A model generated the notes under the pieces. It was not told the DNA's origin, did no database searches, and worked only from the letters and a program-made list of their open reading frames with translations. Shown here one piece after another: positions 33,982 through 42,112 of a DNA stretch of 64,000 bases. A program made the position numbers and the translations under genes. The DNA is taken from the NCBI GenBank assembly GCA_031271965.1, contig JAISUS010000022.1:124001-188000 (forward strand), given 5' to 3'. This stretch comes from Prevotella sp. Lineage in GTDB: Bacteria > Bacteroidota > Bacteroidia > Bacteroidales > Dysgonomonadaceae. Positions within the stretch are counted from its first letter, which is position 1; the number at the start of each line of letters is the position of its first letter.

Positions 33982-34455
33982 ATGAAAATTACTCTCCTTG
34001 TTATAGGCAAAACCGACGCCGGATATTTTATCGATGCCGTAAATGAATACCAGAAACGGCTGGAACATTATATCCCTTTTGAAATACAAATAATCCCTGA
34101 CATTAAAAATACTAAAAGCCTGACCACCGGACAACAAAAAGAAAAAGAAGGAGAGCTAATCCTGAAAAACTTACAGGCAGGCGATTACATCGTACTATTA
34201 GACGAAAAAGGGAAAGAGTATACTTCCGCCCAATTCGCCAACTATATCGAAAAGAAAACACATAATGTATCAAAGCGGCTTGTCTTTGTCATTGGAGGAC
34301 CTTATGGTTTTTCGCAAGCGGTGTATGAGAAGGCAAATGAAAAGTTGACGTTATCGCGTATGACATTCTCGCATCAGATGGTACGCCTTATTTTTGTGGA
34401 ACAACTATACAGGGCTATGACAATACTCAATAATGAGCCATATCACCACGAATAA
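33982..34455 (+). CDS. rlmH: 23S rRNA pseudouridine1915 N3-methyltransferase
   Basis: The 157-residue SPOUT-fold enzyme is full length. Motifs: MKITLLVIGKTDAGYFIDAV at the start, LLDEKGKEYTSAQFANYI near 74, FVIGGPYGFS near 100, and the C-terminal LSRMTFSHQMVRLIFVEQLY region ending in NNEPYHHE. It methylates pseudouridine 1915 in helix 69 of 23S rRNA using SAM. A single gene with its own promoter; the convergent ABC permease ends three bases after its stop. Confidence 0.97.
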   Translation: MKITLLVIGKTDAGYFIDAVNEYQKRLEHYIPFEIQIIPDIKNTKSLTTGQQKEKEGELILKNLQAGDYIVLLDEKGKEYTSAQFANYIEKKTHNVSKRLVFVIGGPYGFSQAVYEKANEKLTLSRMTFSHQMVRLIFVEQLYRAMTILNNEPYHHE

Positions 34456-34458
34456 TCA

Positions 34459-35718
34459 TTATTCAAATCGTATAGATTTAGCCGGAGAAATTTTAGCGAT
34501 CAGATAAGAAGGCCCAATCATAGCCACAACAGATAGTACAAGAGTTCCTGTATTTATGAGCAGGATATACAGAATATTAATATCTACCGGCATTTCGGAT
34601 ACATAATAATTATCCGGATTAAGTTTTATTACTCCGAAATATTTTTGTATCAACAGGATTGAAAGTGCTATAATATTTCCCCAAAACATACCTTTCAGAA
34701 TAAGAAATGAAGCCACATATAAAAACGTCTTACGAATACTGAAATTCCTTGATCCCAGAGTTTTCAGCATCCCTATCATATTAGTACGTTCGAGAATAAT
34801 AATCAGTAAACCCGAAATCATGGTAAATACTGAGATGACAAACATAAGCCCGATAATCACCCATACATTCATATCCAACAGATCGAGCCAACTGAATATC
34901 ATAGGGTTTAACTCCTTTATTGAACGGGCAAGCAAGGTACTATTATCTTTATCCCGATAAGTCATCAAATTAAAATAAATATCCTGAGTAGTCTCCTCCA
35001 ATTTATCATAATCTTTGACTAACAATTCTATCCCGCTTACTTGGTCCGGTTCCCATTTATTCAATCGCTGGATCAGGGATAAGTCTGTCACAACAAAGAG
35101 CTTATCATACTCTTCAAAATTTGTACTGTATATTCCGGTAATATTGAATCTGCGGGCACTACGTTCCTCAACGTTACGCTCGCCTACAAAATAAGCAATA
35201 AAACTATCACCTGTTTTAAGATGTAATTTAGACGCTATATTTTTTGATATGACAACCTGATTGGTAATAGAAGTATCCTGTGGATTGATAATAGAACCAT
35301 CAATCATGTTTTGTTTGAAGAAACTCCAGTCGTAATCTTCTCCAACCCCTTTGAGCATAATACCCTGAAAAGCATCTTTCGTCTTGATCACCCCAGGCTT
35401 TGTCGCGTAAAGCTGTGCTTGCTTTATATTTGGAGCATCAGTCAGTTCCTTTATCAACTCGGGAGATACCGATATAGGTTGGTTTTCGTAAGATGTTGTG
35501 TTATTTAAGTTAGTTATCTGTATATGCGAACCGAATCCTACAACCTTATTACGTACTTCAGTTTTAAACCCAACGACTATCGATAAAGATAGTATCATAG
35601 CCGCAAGTCCTATTGCCACTCCGGCAACAGCTATTTTTATGGCAGGAGAAGAAACCCGCTTTTCTCCTTTTTCACTTTTGAAGTGAATTCGTTTCGCTAT
35701 GAATAATTCCAGATTCAA
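34459..35718 (-). CDS. FtsX-like ABC transporter permease (LolC/LolE type)
   Basis: The 419-residue protein has an N-terminal helix (about 26-50, IKIAVAGVAIGLAAMILSL), a large periplasmic MacB_PCD-like domain (51-275), and three C-terminal helices (about 278-305, 327-350 and 380-405) of the FtsX domain. This is the LolC/E arrangement that releases lipoproteins from the inner membrane. The ATPase LolD is not adjacent. It lies nine bases after ruvB and is cotranscribed with it. Confidence 0.88.
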   Translation of the reverse strand: MNLELFIAKRIHFKSEKGEKRVSSPAIKIAVAGVAIGLAAMILSLSIVVGFKTEVRNKVVGFGSHIQITNLNNTTSYENQPISVSPELIKELTDAPNIKQAQLYATKPGVIKTKDAFQGIMLKGVGEDYDWSFFKQNMIDGSIINPQDTSITNQVVISKNIASKLHLKTGDSFIAYFVGERNVEERSARRFNITGIYSTNFEEYDKLFVVTDLSLIQRLNKWEPDQVSGIELLVKDYDKLEETTQDIYFNLMTYRDKDNSTLLARSIKELNPMIFSWLDLLDMNVWVIIGLMFVISVFTMISGLLIIILERTNMIGMLKTLGSRNFSIRKTFLYVASFLILKGMFWGNIIALSILLIQKYFGVIKLNPDNYYVSEMPVDINILYILLINTGTLVLSVVAMIGPSYLIAKISPAKSIRFE

Positions 35719-35727
35719 ATTGACTTC

Positions 35728-36750
35728 TTAAAATAAAAAACCTTGTTCACTTTGTCTTTTTCGACCCAGATGCGTATAGGCCAGATCGGTAACTTCACGA
35801 CCACGCGGGGTACGCTTCATAAAACCTTCTTTAATAAGGAACGGCTCGTAAACCTCTTCTATCGTTCCCCCATCTTCGCCTAATGCTGTAGCAATGGTAG
35901 ATATGCCTACCGGCCCGCCTTTAAATTTATCAATAAGAATCAGCAATATCTTATTATCAATTTCATCAAGGCCGTACTTATCTATATTGAGCGCTTCGAG
36001 GGAATAAGTTGCAATAGCCTTATCAATGTTACCCGAACCCTTCACCTGTGCAAAATCGCGCACCCGGCGCAACAAGGCATTAGCGATACGCGGAGTGCCA
36101 CGGCTACGCGATGCTATTTCCATAGCTGCATCTGCCGAAGTATGTATATCGAGTATATCTGCCGAACGAAGAATAATACTCATCAGTGTATCGATGTCAT
36201 AATATTCCAGATGCATATTGATACCGAAACGTGCGCGCAAAGGACTTGTCAGTAATCCGCTGCGTGTAGTTGCCCCAATAAGGGTAAACGGATTAAGTTC
36301 AATTTGTACAGAACGTGCGCTAGGACCTTTATCTATCATAATATCGATCCTGTAATCTTCCATCGCACTGTACAGATATTCTTCTACAACCGGAGAAAGC
36401 CGGTGTATCTCATCTATGAAAAGCACATCGTTTGCTTCGAGTGAAGTTAATAGTCCGGCAAGGTCACCGGGCTTATCTAAGACGGGGCCTGATGTTATTT
36501 TAAAGCCGACACCAAGCTCGTTGGCTATTATATTCGAAAGGGTGGTTTTTCCGAGTCCGGGAGGGCCATGCAATAAGGTATGATCCAGCGACTCGCCACG
36601 CATTTTTGCTGCTGTAACAAAAACCTGCAGATTCTCTACAACCTTATTCTGTCCGCTGAAACTACGGAATGTCAACGGCCTGAGAGCATTTTCAAACTCC
36701 TTCTCGTTGTCGTTTATATTTTCTCTGTGTATATTAAATGTTCCTTCCAT
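35728..36750 (-). CDS. ruvB: Holliday junction branch migration helicase RuvB
   Basis: I chose the ATG at 36750 ([18 protein letters not shown]), because the longer frame's ATG at 36765 lies inside the -7 box. The 340-residue AAA+ protein has Walker [10 protein letters not shown] near 60, Walker [21 protein letters not shown] near 112, sensor 1 in [18 protein letters not shown] near 160, and the winged-helix C-terminus ([20 protein letters not shown]-type). It drives branch migration with RuvA. It is the first gene of the ruvB-lolC/E operon. Confidence 0.96.
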   Translation of the reverse strand: MEGTFNIHRENINDNEKEFENALRPLTFRSFSGQNKVVENLQVFVTAAKMRGESLDHTLLHGPPGLGKTTLSNIIANELGVGFKITSGPVLDKPGDLAGLLTSLEANDVLFIDEIHRLSPVVEEYLYSAMEDYRIDIMIDKGPSARSVQIELNPFTLIGATTRSGLLTSPLRARFGINMHLEYYDIDTLMSIILRSADILDIHTSADAAMEIASRSRGTPRIANALLRRVRDFAQVKGSGNIDKAIATYSLEALNIDKYGLDEIDNKILLILIDKFKGGPVGISTIATALGEDGGTIEEVYEPFLIKEGFMKRTPRGREVTDLAYTHLGRKRQSEQGFLF

Positions 36751-36762
36751 AAAGCATGAATG

Positions 36763-36770
36763 CAAATTTA
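36763..36770 (-). promoter_or_regulatory. -7 box of ruvB, close to the start codon
   Basis: The minus strand reads TAAATTTG, an exact TAnnTTTG box, ending 12 bases before the ATG at 36750, so the leader is only a few bases long. Confidence 0.55.
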
Positions 36771-36879
36771 CATCAATTATCTATAAAGTGAGCAAACTTT
36801 ATCGTTTTCAGTGCATTTTATTTATGTTAACCGTAAAATCTTGTTTTCTTTGCATTTGCTATTAACAAACTATACAACA

Positions 36880-37458
36880 ATGTTAGACAAAATCATAGAA
36901 TGGGACAAAGAATTATTCCTGTTTTTAAATGGCATGCACGCTGATTGGCTCAACCCCATCATGCTTTTTCTAAGCTCATACCTGTGCTGGATATTAGCTT
37001 GCTTGGTAATGCTGGCTATTATCTATTTCAAAAGTGCTTCTTGGAAAAAGCCAGCCTCTTTATCATTTCTCATAACTGTAGGGGTAAGTGCCCTTATCAC
37101 CAATATTATTAAAGTGATAATTGGACGCCCGCGTCCGATACACAATACAAACTGGCAAGACCTGTTATATGCTTTAGAAGGCACAGCAGACACCAGCTAC
37201 AGCTTTTTTTCATCCCATTCGGCAACAACATTTTCCATGGCTGTGTTTTTTGCTCTGATCACACGGAAGATCCAATTATCCCGATTCTATGGATATGCTG
37301 CTATCATCTGGGCTGCAGCAGTCGCATACAGCCGTATTTATGTAGCAAAGCATTTTCCTCTGGATGTTTTTTGTGGCATCCTGTTTGGTATAGGAATGGG
37401 AATAATAGGATATAAATTACTACAACGTTATATAAAAAGTAAATCCGAAAAATTATAG
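36880..37458 (+). CDS. PAP2 family membrane phosphatase
   Basis: From the ATG at 36880 (MLDKIIEWDKELFLFLNG) the protein has 192 residues and about five helices. The three PAP2 phosphatase motifs are present: KVIIGRPRPIH, FFSSHSATTFS, and YSRIYVAKHFPLDVFCG. It probably acts on undecaprenyl diphosphate or another lipid phosphate at the periplasmic face. An upstream ATG at 36811 adds residues that look non-coding. The substrate cannot be set from sequence. Confidence 0.9.
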   Translation: MLDKIIEWDKELFLFLNGMHADWLNPIMLFLSSYLCWILACLVMLAIIYFKSASWKKPASLSFLITVGVSALITNIIKVIIGRPRPIHNTNWQDLLYALEGTADTSYSFFSSHSATTFSMAVFFALITRKIQLSRFYGYAAIIWAAAVAYSRIYVAKHFPLDVFCGILFGIGMGIIGYKLLQRYIKSKSEKL

Positions 37459-37475
37459 TTAATTTAAAAAATCTC

Positions 37476-37531
37476 TTGCATTATTTATTTTAAGTTTATT
37501 ATATTTGTACTGTAATAATAAAAATTACAGT
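37476..37531 (+). promoter_or_regulatory. Promoter with Rrf2 operator dyad (copy 1)
   Basis: TTG at 37476-37478, a 21-base spacer and TATATTTG at 37500-37507 form the promoter. The perfect dyad ACTGTAAT-N7-ATTACAGT (37509-37531) starts two bases after it, covers the expected transcription start and ends at the base before the ATG at 37532. A regulator bound here would block its own promoter. Confidence 0.8.
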
Positions 37532-37942
37532 ATGAACGATCGCAGATTTGCAATATCAATACACATACTTGTCTTATTAGCCGACAGCAAAGAGGAATGG
37601 TTGTCTTCTGACTATCTGGCCGGAAGCATGAATATCAATCCTGTGTTGGTACGGAAAGAAATTTCGAATCTTCGCAAGCATGGGATCATTATCAGCAAAG
37701 AAGGAAAGAATGGGGGCTGCGCATTGGCAAAATCAGCTGATGAGATTCACCTTTCGGATGTGTACAAAATTGTAAGCGCGCAAACCTTATTGGGAAATCT
37801 GCTGGCATCGCCCAATCCTAAATGTCCAATAGGACTACAAATCAACGAGCATCTGGAAAGCCTGAATCTAGAAGCGGAAAAATTTATGATAAAACAATTA
37901 TCGAACCAAACATTAGCAGATTTTGTAAAAAAATTCAAATAA
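37532..37942 (+). CDS. Rrf2 family transcriptional regulator
   Basis: From the ATG at 37532 (MNDRRFAISIHILVLLAD) the protein has 136 residues. It shows the Rrf2 winged helix: LSSDYLAGSMNINPVLVRKE and SNLRKHGIIISKEGKNGGCA with the usual wing, then the dimer helix. It has one Cys in the NPKCPIG segment and one in the wing; there is no CX5CX7C iron-sulfur motif, so it resembles the YwnA/SaiR-type thiol-based members rather than IscR. An earlier ATG at 37505 lies in the promoter. It is followed by an SDR gene that carries the same operator. Confidence 0.92.
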   Translation: MNDRRFAISIHILVLLADSKEEWLSSDYLAGSMNINPVLVRKEISNLRKHGIIISKEGKNGGCALAKSADEIHLSDVYKIVSAQTLLGNLLASPNPKCPIGLQINEHLESLNLEAEKFMIKQLSNQTLADFVKKFK

Positions 37943-37955
37943 TTTTTTATCCTAA

Positions 37956-37978
37956 ACTGTAATAAAAATAAATACAGA
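37956..37978 (+). promoter_or_regulatory. Rrf2 operator dyad (copy 2) upstream of the SDR gene
   Basis: CTGTA (37957-37961) and TACAG (37973-37977) have the same arm sequence and the same 16-base start-to-start spacing as copy 1 at 37510/37526. The outer bases are less symmetric. It lies 28 bases before the ATG at 38006. Confidence 0.72.
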
Positions 37979-38005
37979 TTTGATTTATAACTTAAAAAGA
38001 GAAAT

Positions 38006-38659
38006 ATGAAAAAGGTTGCATTAATCGGAGCTACAGGATTTGTCGGCTCACACTTATTACAAGAGTTATTAGACAGGGGATATGAAGTAACAGCATTAGC
38101 CCGTTCAGTAGAGAAAATCCAAATAAAAAACGACAAGCTGAAAACAATTGCTGTTGATGTCACAAACTTAGGTGCATTAACAGAAGTGTTGAAAGGAAAC
38201 GATATTGTACTGAGCGCATACAATCCGGGATGGACCAATCCTAATATTTACAATGATTTTATCAAAGGATCTGAAACCATCCAACAAGCAGTAAAAGAGG
38301 CAGGCGTAAAACGCTATGTTGTGATCGGAGGAGCCGGAAGTCTTTACATAGATGGCAAGCAAATAGTTGACGGAGCCGACTTCCCTGCAAGCATAAAACC
38401 GGGAGCCACAGCGGCTCGCGACTACCTGAATGAGTTAAGGAAAGAAACCGGACTGGATTGGACGATGTTTTCTCCGGCAATAAACATGCATCAGGGAATT
38501 AAAACAGGAAGAACCGGAAAATACAGACTCGGAACCGAAGAACCGGTATTTGATAAAGATGGAGAATCTATCTTATCAGTCGAGGACTTAGCTGTGGCTG
38601 TCGTCGATGAACTTGAGAACCACAAATTCCCGCGTCAACGCTTTACTGCTGCGTATTAA
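38006..38659 (+). CDS. NAD(P)-binding SDR/NmrA-like oxidoreductase
   Basis: The 217-residue Rossmann protein opens with MKKVALIGATGFVGSHLLQE (GxxGxxG nucleotide motif). It continues with KTIAVDVTNLGALTEVLKGN, VVIGGAGSLYIDG and WTMFSPAINMHQGIKTGRTG. This is the NmrA/YwnB type of atypical short-chain dehydrogenase, without an obvious YxxxK catalytic pair in the usual place. Its gene follows the Rrf2 regulator, and its own leader has the second operator copy, so it is very probably the regulator's target. A terminator follows. The reaction is unknown. Confidence 0.88.
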   Translation: MKKVALIGATGFVGSHLLQELLDRGYEVTALARSVEKIQIKNDKLKTIAVDVTNLGALTEVLKGNDIVLSAYNPGWTNPNIYNDFIKGSETIQQAVKEAGVKRYVVIGGAGSLYIDGKQIVDGADFPASIKPGATAARDYLNELRKETGLDWTMFSPAINMHQGIKTGRTGKYRLGTEEPVFDKDGESILSVEDLAVAVVDELENHKFPRQRFTAAY

Positions 38660-38680
38660 CCGACCTAAAAAAAGTTCAGA

Positions 38681-38712
38681 AAAGAGGTATGTATTTTTTA
38701 CATATCTCTTTT
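38681..38712 (+). terminator. Terminator after the SDR gene
   Basis: A 12-base stem AAGAGGTATGTA / TACATATCTCTT with one G-U pair and a TTTTT loop (38682-38710) is followed by a run of T. Confidence 0.82.
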
Positions 38713-38758
38713 TTTTATAAAAATAATCTTAGAAAAATTTGGAAACAATAATTTATAT

Positions 38759-38792
38759 TCTACATTTGTAGAATCAAATGTCTAATTGTAGA
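38759..38792 (+). promoter_or_regulatory. Promoter with BlaI-type operators
   Basis: TACATTTG at 38761-38768 is an exact -7 box, and it lies inside the perfect dyad TCTACATTTGTAGA (38759-38772), whose core TACATTTGTA fits the TACAnnTGTA BlaI/MecI consensus. A weaker second site TCTAATTGTAGA follows at 38781-38792. Binding at either site would stop initiation at its own promoter. Confidence 0.75.
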
Positions 38793-38795
38793 ATA

Positions 38796-39167
38796 ATGAG
38801 TTTGTCGAAAAGCGAAGAGCAGCTAATGGAAATCATCTGGAAAGGTGAAAATATATTTATGAAAGAGATAATAGATAATTATCCCGAACCTAAACCGGCA
38901 TCAACTACCATAGCAACCCTATTGAAAAGAATGCAGGATAAAGGATTTGTGGGGTATAAACTCTTTGGAAATTCGAGACAATATCATCCTCTGATTAAGA
39001 AGGAAGAATATTTCTCGAAACATGTGAACGGAATAATCAAAGATTTCTTCGGAGATTCTGCTTTGCAATTCGCTTCATTCTTTGCCAAGACAAGTAATCT
39101 GTCCGCAGAAGAACTGGAGGATCTGAAAAAAATTGTTGATCAGGAAATAAAAAAGAAAAAGTCATGA
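38796..39167 (+). CDS. BlaI/MecI family repressor
   Basis: From the ATG at 38796 (MSLSKSEEQLMEIIWKGEN) the protein has 123 residues, the normal length. The winged helix carries PASTTIATLLKRMQDKGFVG near 40 and the wing YKLFGNSRQYHPLI. The C-terminal helices form the dimer and carry the expected cleavage region. In the model system the repressor is cleaved when the M56 sensor is triggered. Its TGA overlaps the next ATG by four bases (ATGA). Confidence 0.93.
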   Translation: MSLSKSEEQLMEIIWKGENIFMKEIIDNYPEPKPASTTIATLLKRMQDKGFVGYKLFGNSRQYHPLIKKEEYFSKHVNGIIKDFFGDSALQFASFFAKTSNLSAEELEDLKKIVDQEIKKKKS

Positions 39168-40480
39168 CGACCTATCTTCTACAAATGACCATATGTTCAT
39201 TGTTGCTTCTGGCAGTCTATTATTTCTTTCTGGAAAAGGAGACAATGCATCGTTTCAAAAGATTTTATCTATTGTTCAGCCTCATACTGTCCATAATAAT
39301 TCCTTTTATTTCGATTGAAATTTCGGGAGATTCGTCTTTAATCAGCAAATTACCGTTCACTGAAGTCCAAATTATTGCAAACGAAATAGAATTTACAAAC
39401 GAACAGGTTGTAGCACTGGAAGAAACGAAAACGGACACAATCAATCCGCTAAATATTCTTTTCTTCGGCTATATTGCAATATCAGGTATTTTATTGTCAA
39501 GGTTTCTTATAAATATTGCGCGACTCATTATAGTGATAAAGAAAAATGAACATGCAGTGCTGGGGAATATGAAAATAGTATTGATTGATACAGAGTCTGT
39601 TCCTCATAGCTTTGGGGGTTACATTTTCCTGAATAAAAACGAATACAAAGCAGGGCTAATAGAAGAAGAGGTTCTAATGCACGAAATGACTCACGTCAGG
39701 CAATGTCATTCGCTCGATATCCTCTTCATAGAACTTCTCTTAATCCTGTTTTGGTTCAATCCAATATTATATTTATACAAAAACAGAATAAAACTTAATC
39801 ACGAATTTTTAGCAGATGAGGGCGTCATAAGCGCTTATAACGATGTACCTCATTATCAAATGATATTGATAGATAAAATCAGCCGGCAAAATAGTCTGTC
39901 ATTAATTTCCAATTTTAATTATTTATTAACTAAAAAACGATTGACTATGATGACAAAAACAACATCAGTACGTATAGCAATGATGAAAAGAGCCGTAATC
40001 CTACCTCTATTTCTGCTTTTTGCCTTTGCATTCTGTACAAAAAAAGTGAGTGAACAAGCCTCTAATAGTGGTAAAGATACAGACACCGCAATGGTGCAAG
40101 ATAAAGTGGAGATATCGCAAGACACTATTTCTAAAGAGACAAAGAGTGAAGAACCCGTAAAAATGGTACACTTTACTCCTCCTAAAATAGTAAAGGACGA
40201 GGAGGTGCAACAAAAGAAAACGATAAGATTTGTTCCTCCGGCAGTGGTTAAAGATAAGAAACAAGCACCACCTCCACCACCGATGAAAACAACTATCAAA
40301 TATGTTACGCCAAAAGGAGAGGAAGAGAAAACCCCACCCCCACCTCCAGTAAAAATACCTGATCTTTCGTCATATAAAGTTGGCGATAAATATATTGACA
40401 GTAATGGACATGAATGGATAGTAGAATCTATTAATCCACCTAAACTTAAAACAAATCCACCTAAAACAAAGGTTGAGTAA
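39164..40480 (+). CDS. M56 family (BlaR1/MecR1-like) metallopeptidase sensor with Pro-rich tail
   Basis: The 438-residue protein has N-terminal membrane helices and the zinc peptidase motif HEMTH at 173-177, followed by LNHEFLADE, as in BlaR1. A further helix (about 274-292, VILPLFLLFAFAFC) leads into a long tail. The tail has three degenerate repeats (VHFTPPKIVKDEE, IRFVPPAVVKDKK, IKYVTPKGEEEK) and two PPPPP stretches, then a short folded end with GDKYIDSNGHEWIVESI. It lacks a penicillin-binding sensor domain, so the trigger is probably not a beta-lactam. The partner repressor is translationally coupled. Confidence 0.9.
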   Translation: MTTYLLQMTICSLLLLAVYYFFLEKETMHRFKRFYLLFSLILSIIIPFISIEISGDSSLISKLPFTEVQIIANEIEFTNEQVVALEETKTDTINPLNILFFGYIAISGILLSRFLINIARLIIVIKKNEHAVLGNMKIVLIDTESVPHSFGGYIFLNKNEYKAGLIEEEVLMHEMTHVRQCHSLDILFIELLLILFWFNPILYLYKNRIKLNHEFLADEGVISAYNDVPHYQMILIDKISRQNSLSLISNFNYLLTKKRLTMMTKTTSVRIAMMKRAVILPLFLLFAFAFCTKKVSEQASNSGKDTDTAMVQDKVEISQDTISKETKSEEPVKMVHFTPPKIVKDEEVQQKKTIRFVPPAVVKDKKQAPPPPPMKTTIKYVTPKGEEEKTPPPPPVKIPDLSSYKVGDKYIDSNGHEWIVESINPPKLKTNPPKTKVE

Positions 40481-40531
40481 AAGCCGGGTAAGCAACTCCC
40501 CGAATAAAACTAAAGGTGAATTTATACCTGT

Positions 40532-40557
40532 AAAGTCCTGCTATCCTGTAGGACTTT
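40532..40557. terminator. Bidirectional terminator between M56 and YkgJ genes
   Basis: AAAGTCCT (40532-40539) pairs with AGGACTTT (40550-40557) with T-rich flanks. It sits between convergent genes and touches the YkgJ stop codon. Confidence 0.72.
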
Positions 40558-41036
40558 TATAATTTTATCAATTCCGAAAGCACCTCATATGCAATCGGGC
40601 AAGTAGCCGTATTCGTAGCTGTCAGTTTATATATTTGTTCAAAGTTTTTCCTATCCGTATGTGGATATTCGCGACAAGCCTTAGGACGGGCATCATATAT
40701 CGAACAGTAGTTATCCGGCATGAGGAAAGGGCAAGGCATGGATTTGAAAACGTAATCGCCATCCTCATCTATCCGCAAATAAGAAGAAACAACTTCTGAC
40801 GGCTTCATCCGCAGAGCCTTTGCCATACGTTCTATATCCTTATCATATATGGCGGGACCAAGACTCCGGCAACAATTGGCACAAGACAAACAATCTATTC
40901 TTTCAGATACGTCATCATGTAATTGACGGACAATAGTATCCATCTTACCCAACCGCTTTTTATTTTTTTTGTAATATTCCAGAAATGAGGGTCTGGCCTT
41001 TTCTGCCATCAACCACAGATTCTCATATTGTTTCAT
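40557..41036 (-). CDS. YkgJ family cysteine cluster protein
   Basis: The 159-residue protein has the CxxCxxCC cluster (CLSCANCCRSLGPAIYD near 49) and a second set in CPFLMPDNYCSIYDARPKAC, which matches the YkgJ zinc- or iron-binding family. No enzymatic role is established. Its ATG at 41036 lies 13 bases inside the ansA end; an internal ATG at 41009 would remove the overlap. It is the last gene of the long minus-strand operon. Confidence 0.88.
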   Translation of the reverse strand: MKQYENLWLMAEKARPSFLEYYKKNKKRLGKMDTIVRQLHDDVSERIDCLSCANCCRSLGPAIYDKDIERMAKALRMKPSEVVSSYLRIDEDGDYVFKSMPCPFLMPDNYCSIYDARPKACREYPHTDRKNFEQIYKLTATNTATCPIAYEVLSELIKL

Positions 41037-42087
41037 TCACTCTATCTTCAGGACGGGTTATCTCGCCAACAAGAGGTACCCGCATTCGGATCTTTATGTC
41101 TTCTTTATCGTATTTGTGCCCTATCAGAAACATAAGTTTAGCCACAGCCGATTCGAAAGTGGCATCAAATCCGCTTATTGCTCCGGCCCGCAACAATTCT
41201 CTTCCTGTCTCATACAATTGCATGTTCACCATACCAATATCACATTGTGTGATATTTAGTATGATTACACCTCTTTTAACAGCTTCGCGTATTAGATCTA
41301 AAAACCATGGAGAAAGAGGAGCATTACCTGAACCATAAGTTTCCAGAATAATAGCCTTTAAATTCCTCATCCCCATTATAGCTTCCACTGTTTGTTTATC
41401 TATTCCGGGAAATAATCTTAATGACGCAATCCGTGTATCCAAGCGATAATGGAAACGAGTATTCTTTTCATGGTCAGGCTGAATAATCATTTTCCTGTTA
41501 TATCTTATCTGTATTCCCGATTTTGCCAGGCTGGGATAGTTGTGAGACTTGAAAGCATTAAAATTATCGGCATTTACCTTCGTCGCACGATTTCCTCTCA
41601 ATAAGTCATTCTGAAAAAATATACAAACCTCAGGTACAATAGGATTGCCGAGAGAATCTTTATCTGCTGCGATTTCCAGTGCTGTTATCAGATTTTCCTT
41701 TGCGTCTGTCCTCAATTTACCTACTGGTAACTGCGACCCGGTTAAGACAACGGGTTTATGCAAATTTTCTATCATAAAACTGAGTGCAGAAGCTGTAAAG
41801 GCCATCGTATCAGTACCATGGAGGATAACAAACCCATCGTATTTAGTATAGTTAGCCTCAATGGTATGTACTATTCTTTTCCAATGCTCCGGAGTGATAT
41901 CAGAAGAATCTATCACAGGATCGAAAACAATATGGTCAATCTGAAATTTAAACCGTTGTAATTCGGGTAAATGTTTGGTTATGTGAGCAAAATCGAAAGG
42001 CTCCAACGAACCTGTCGCCGGATTTTCAACCATACCGATTGTACCACCTGTATAGATCAATAGAATATGCGCATTAACATCAATCAT
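41023..42087 (-). CDS. ansA: L-asparaginase type I
   Basis: The 354-residue enzyme is the cytosolic type I form, with no signal peptide. It shows the first catalytic Thr in IYTGGTIGMVENPA near residue 13 and the second in VILHGTDTMAFTASALSFM near 88, plus the Lys of KVNADNFNAFKSHNYPSL-type segments. It hydrolyses Asn to Asp and ammonia. The gene lies 25 bases after the TatD gene and overlaps the YkgJ start. Confidence 0.95.
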   Translation of the reverse strand: MIDVNAHILLIYTGGTIGMVENPATGSLEPFDFAHITKHLPELQRFKFQIDHIVFDPVIDSSDITPEHWKRIVHTIEANYTKYDGFVILHGTDTMAFTASALSFMIENLHKPVVLTGSQLPVGKLRTDAKENLITALEIAADKDSLGNPIVPEVCIFFQNDLLRGNRATKVNADNFNAFKSHNYPSLAKSGIQIRYNRKMIIQPDHEKNTRFHYRLDTRIASLRLFPGIDKQTVEAIMGMRNLKAIILETYGSGNAPLSPWFLDLIREAVKRGVIILNITQCDIGMVNMQLYETGRELLRAGAISGFDATFESAVAKLMFLIGHKYDKEDIKIRMRVPLVGEITRPEDRVNETI

Positions 42088-42112
42088 TGTCTCTGGGCTA
42101 GAAATATGTCAC

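Noticed and set aside
33921-34010. N-terminal extension of the alkyltransferase-like protein
   Set aside because: It overlaps the rlmH promoter and start on the opposite strand and does not match the family.
39919-40299. Long minus-strand frame inside the M56 gene
   Set aside because: It mirrors the proline-rich tail in the antisense frame and has Gly/Cys runs typical of shadow frames.
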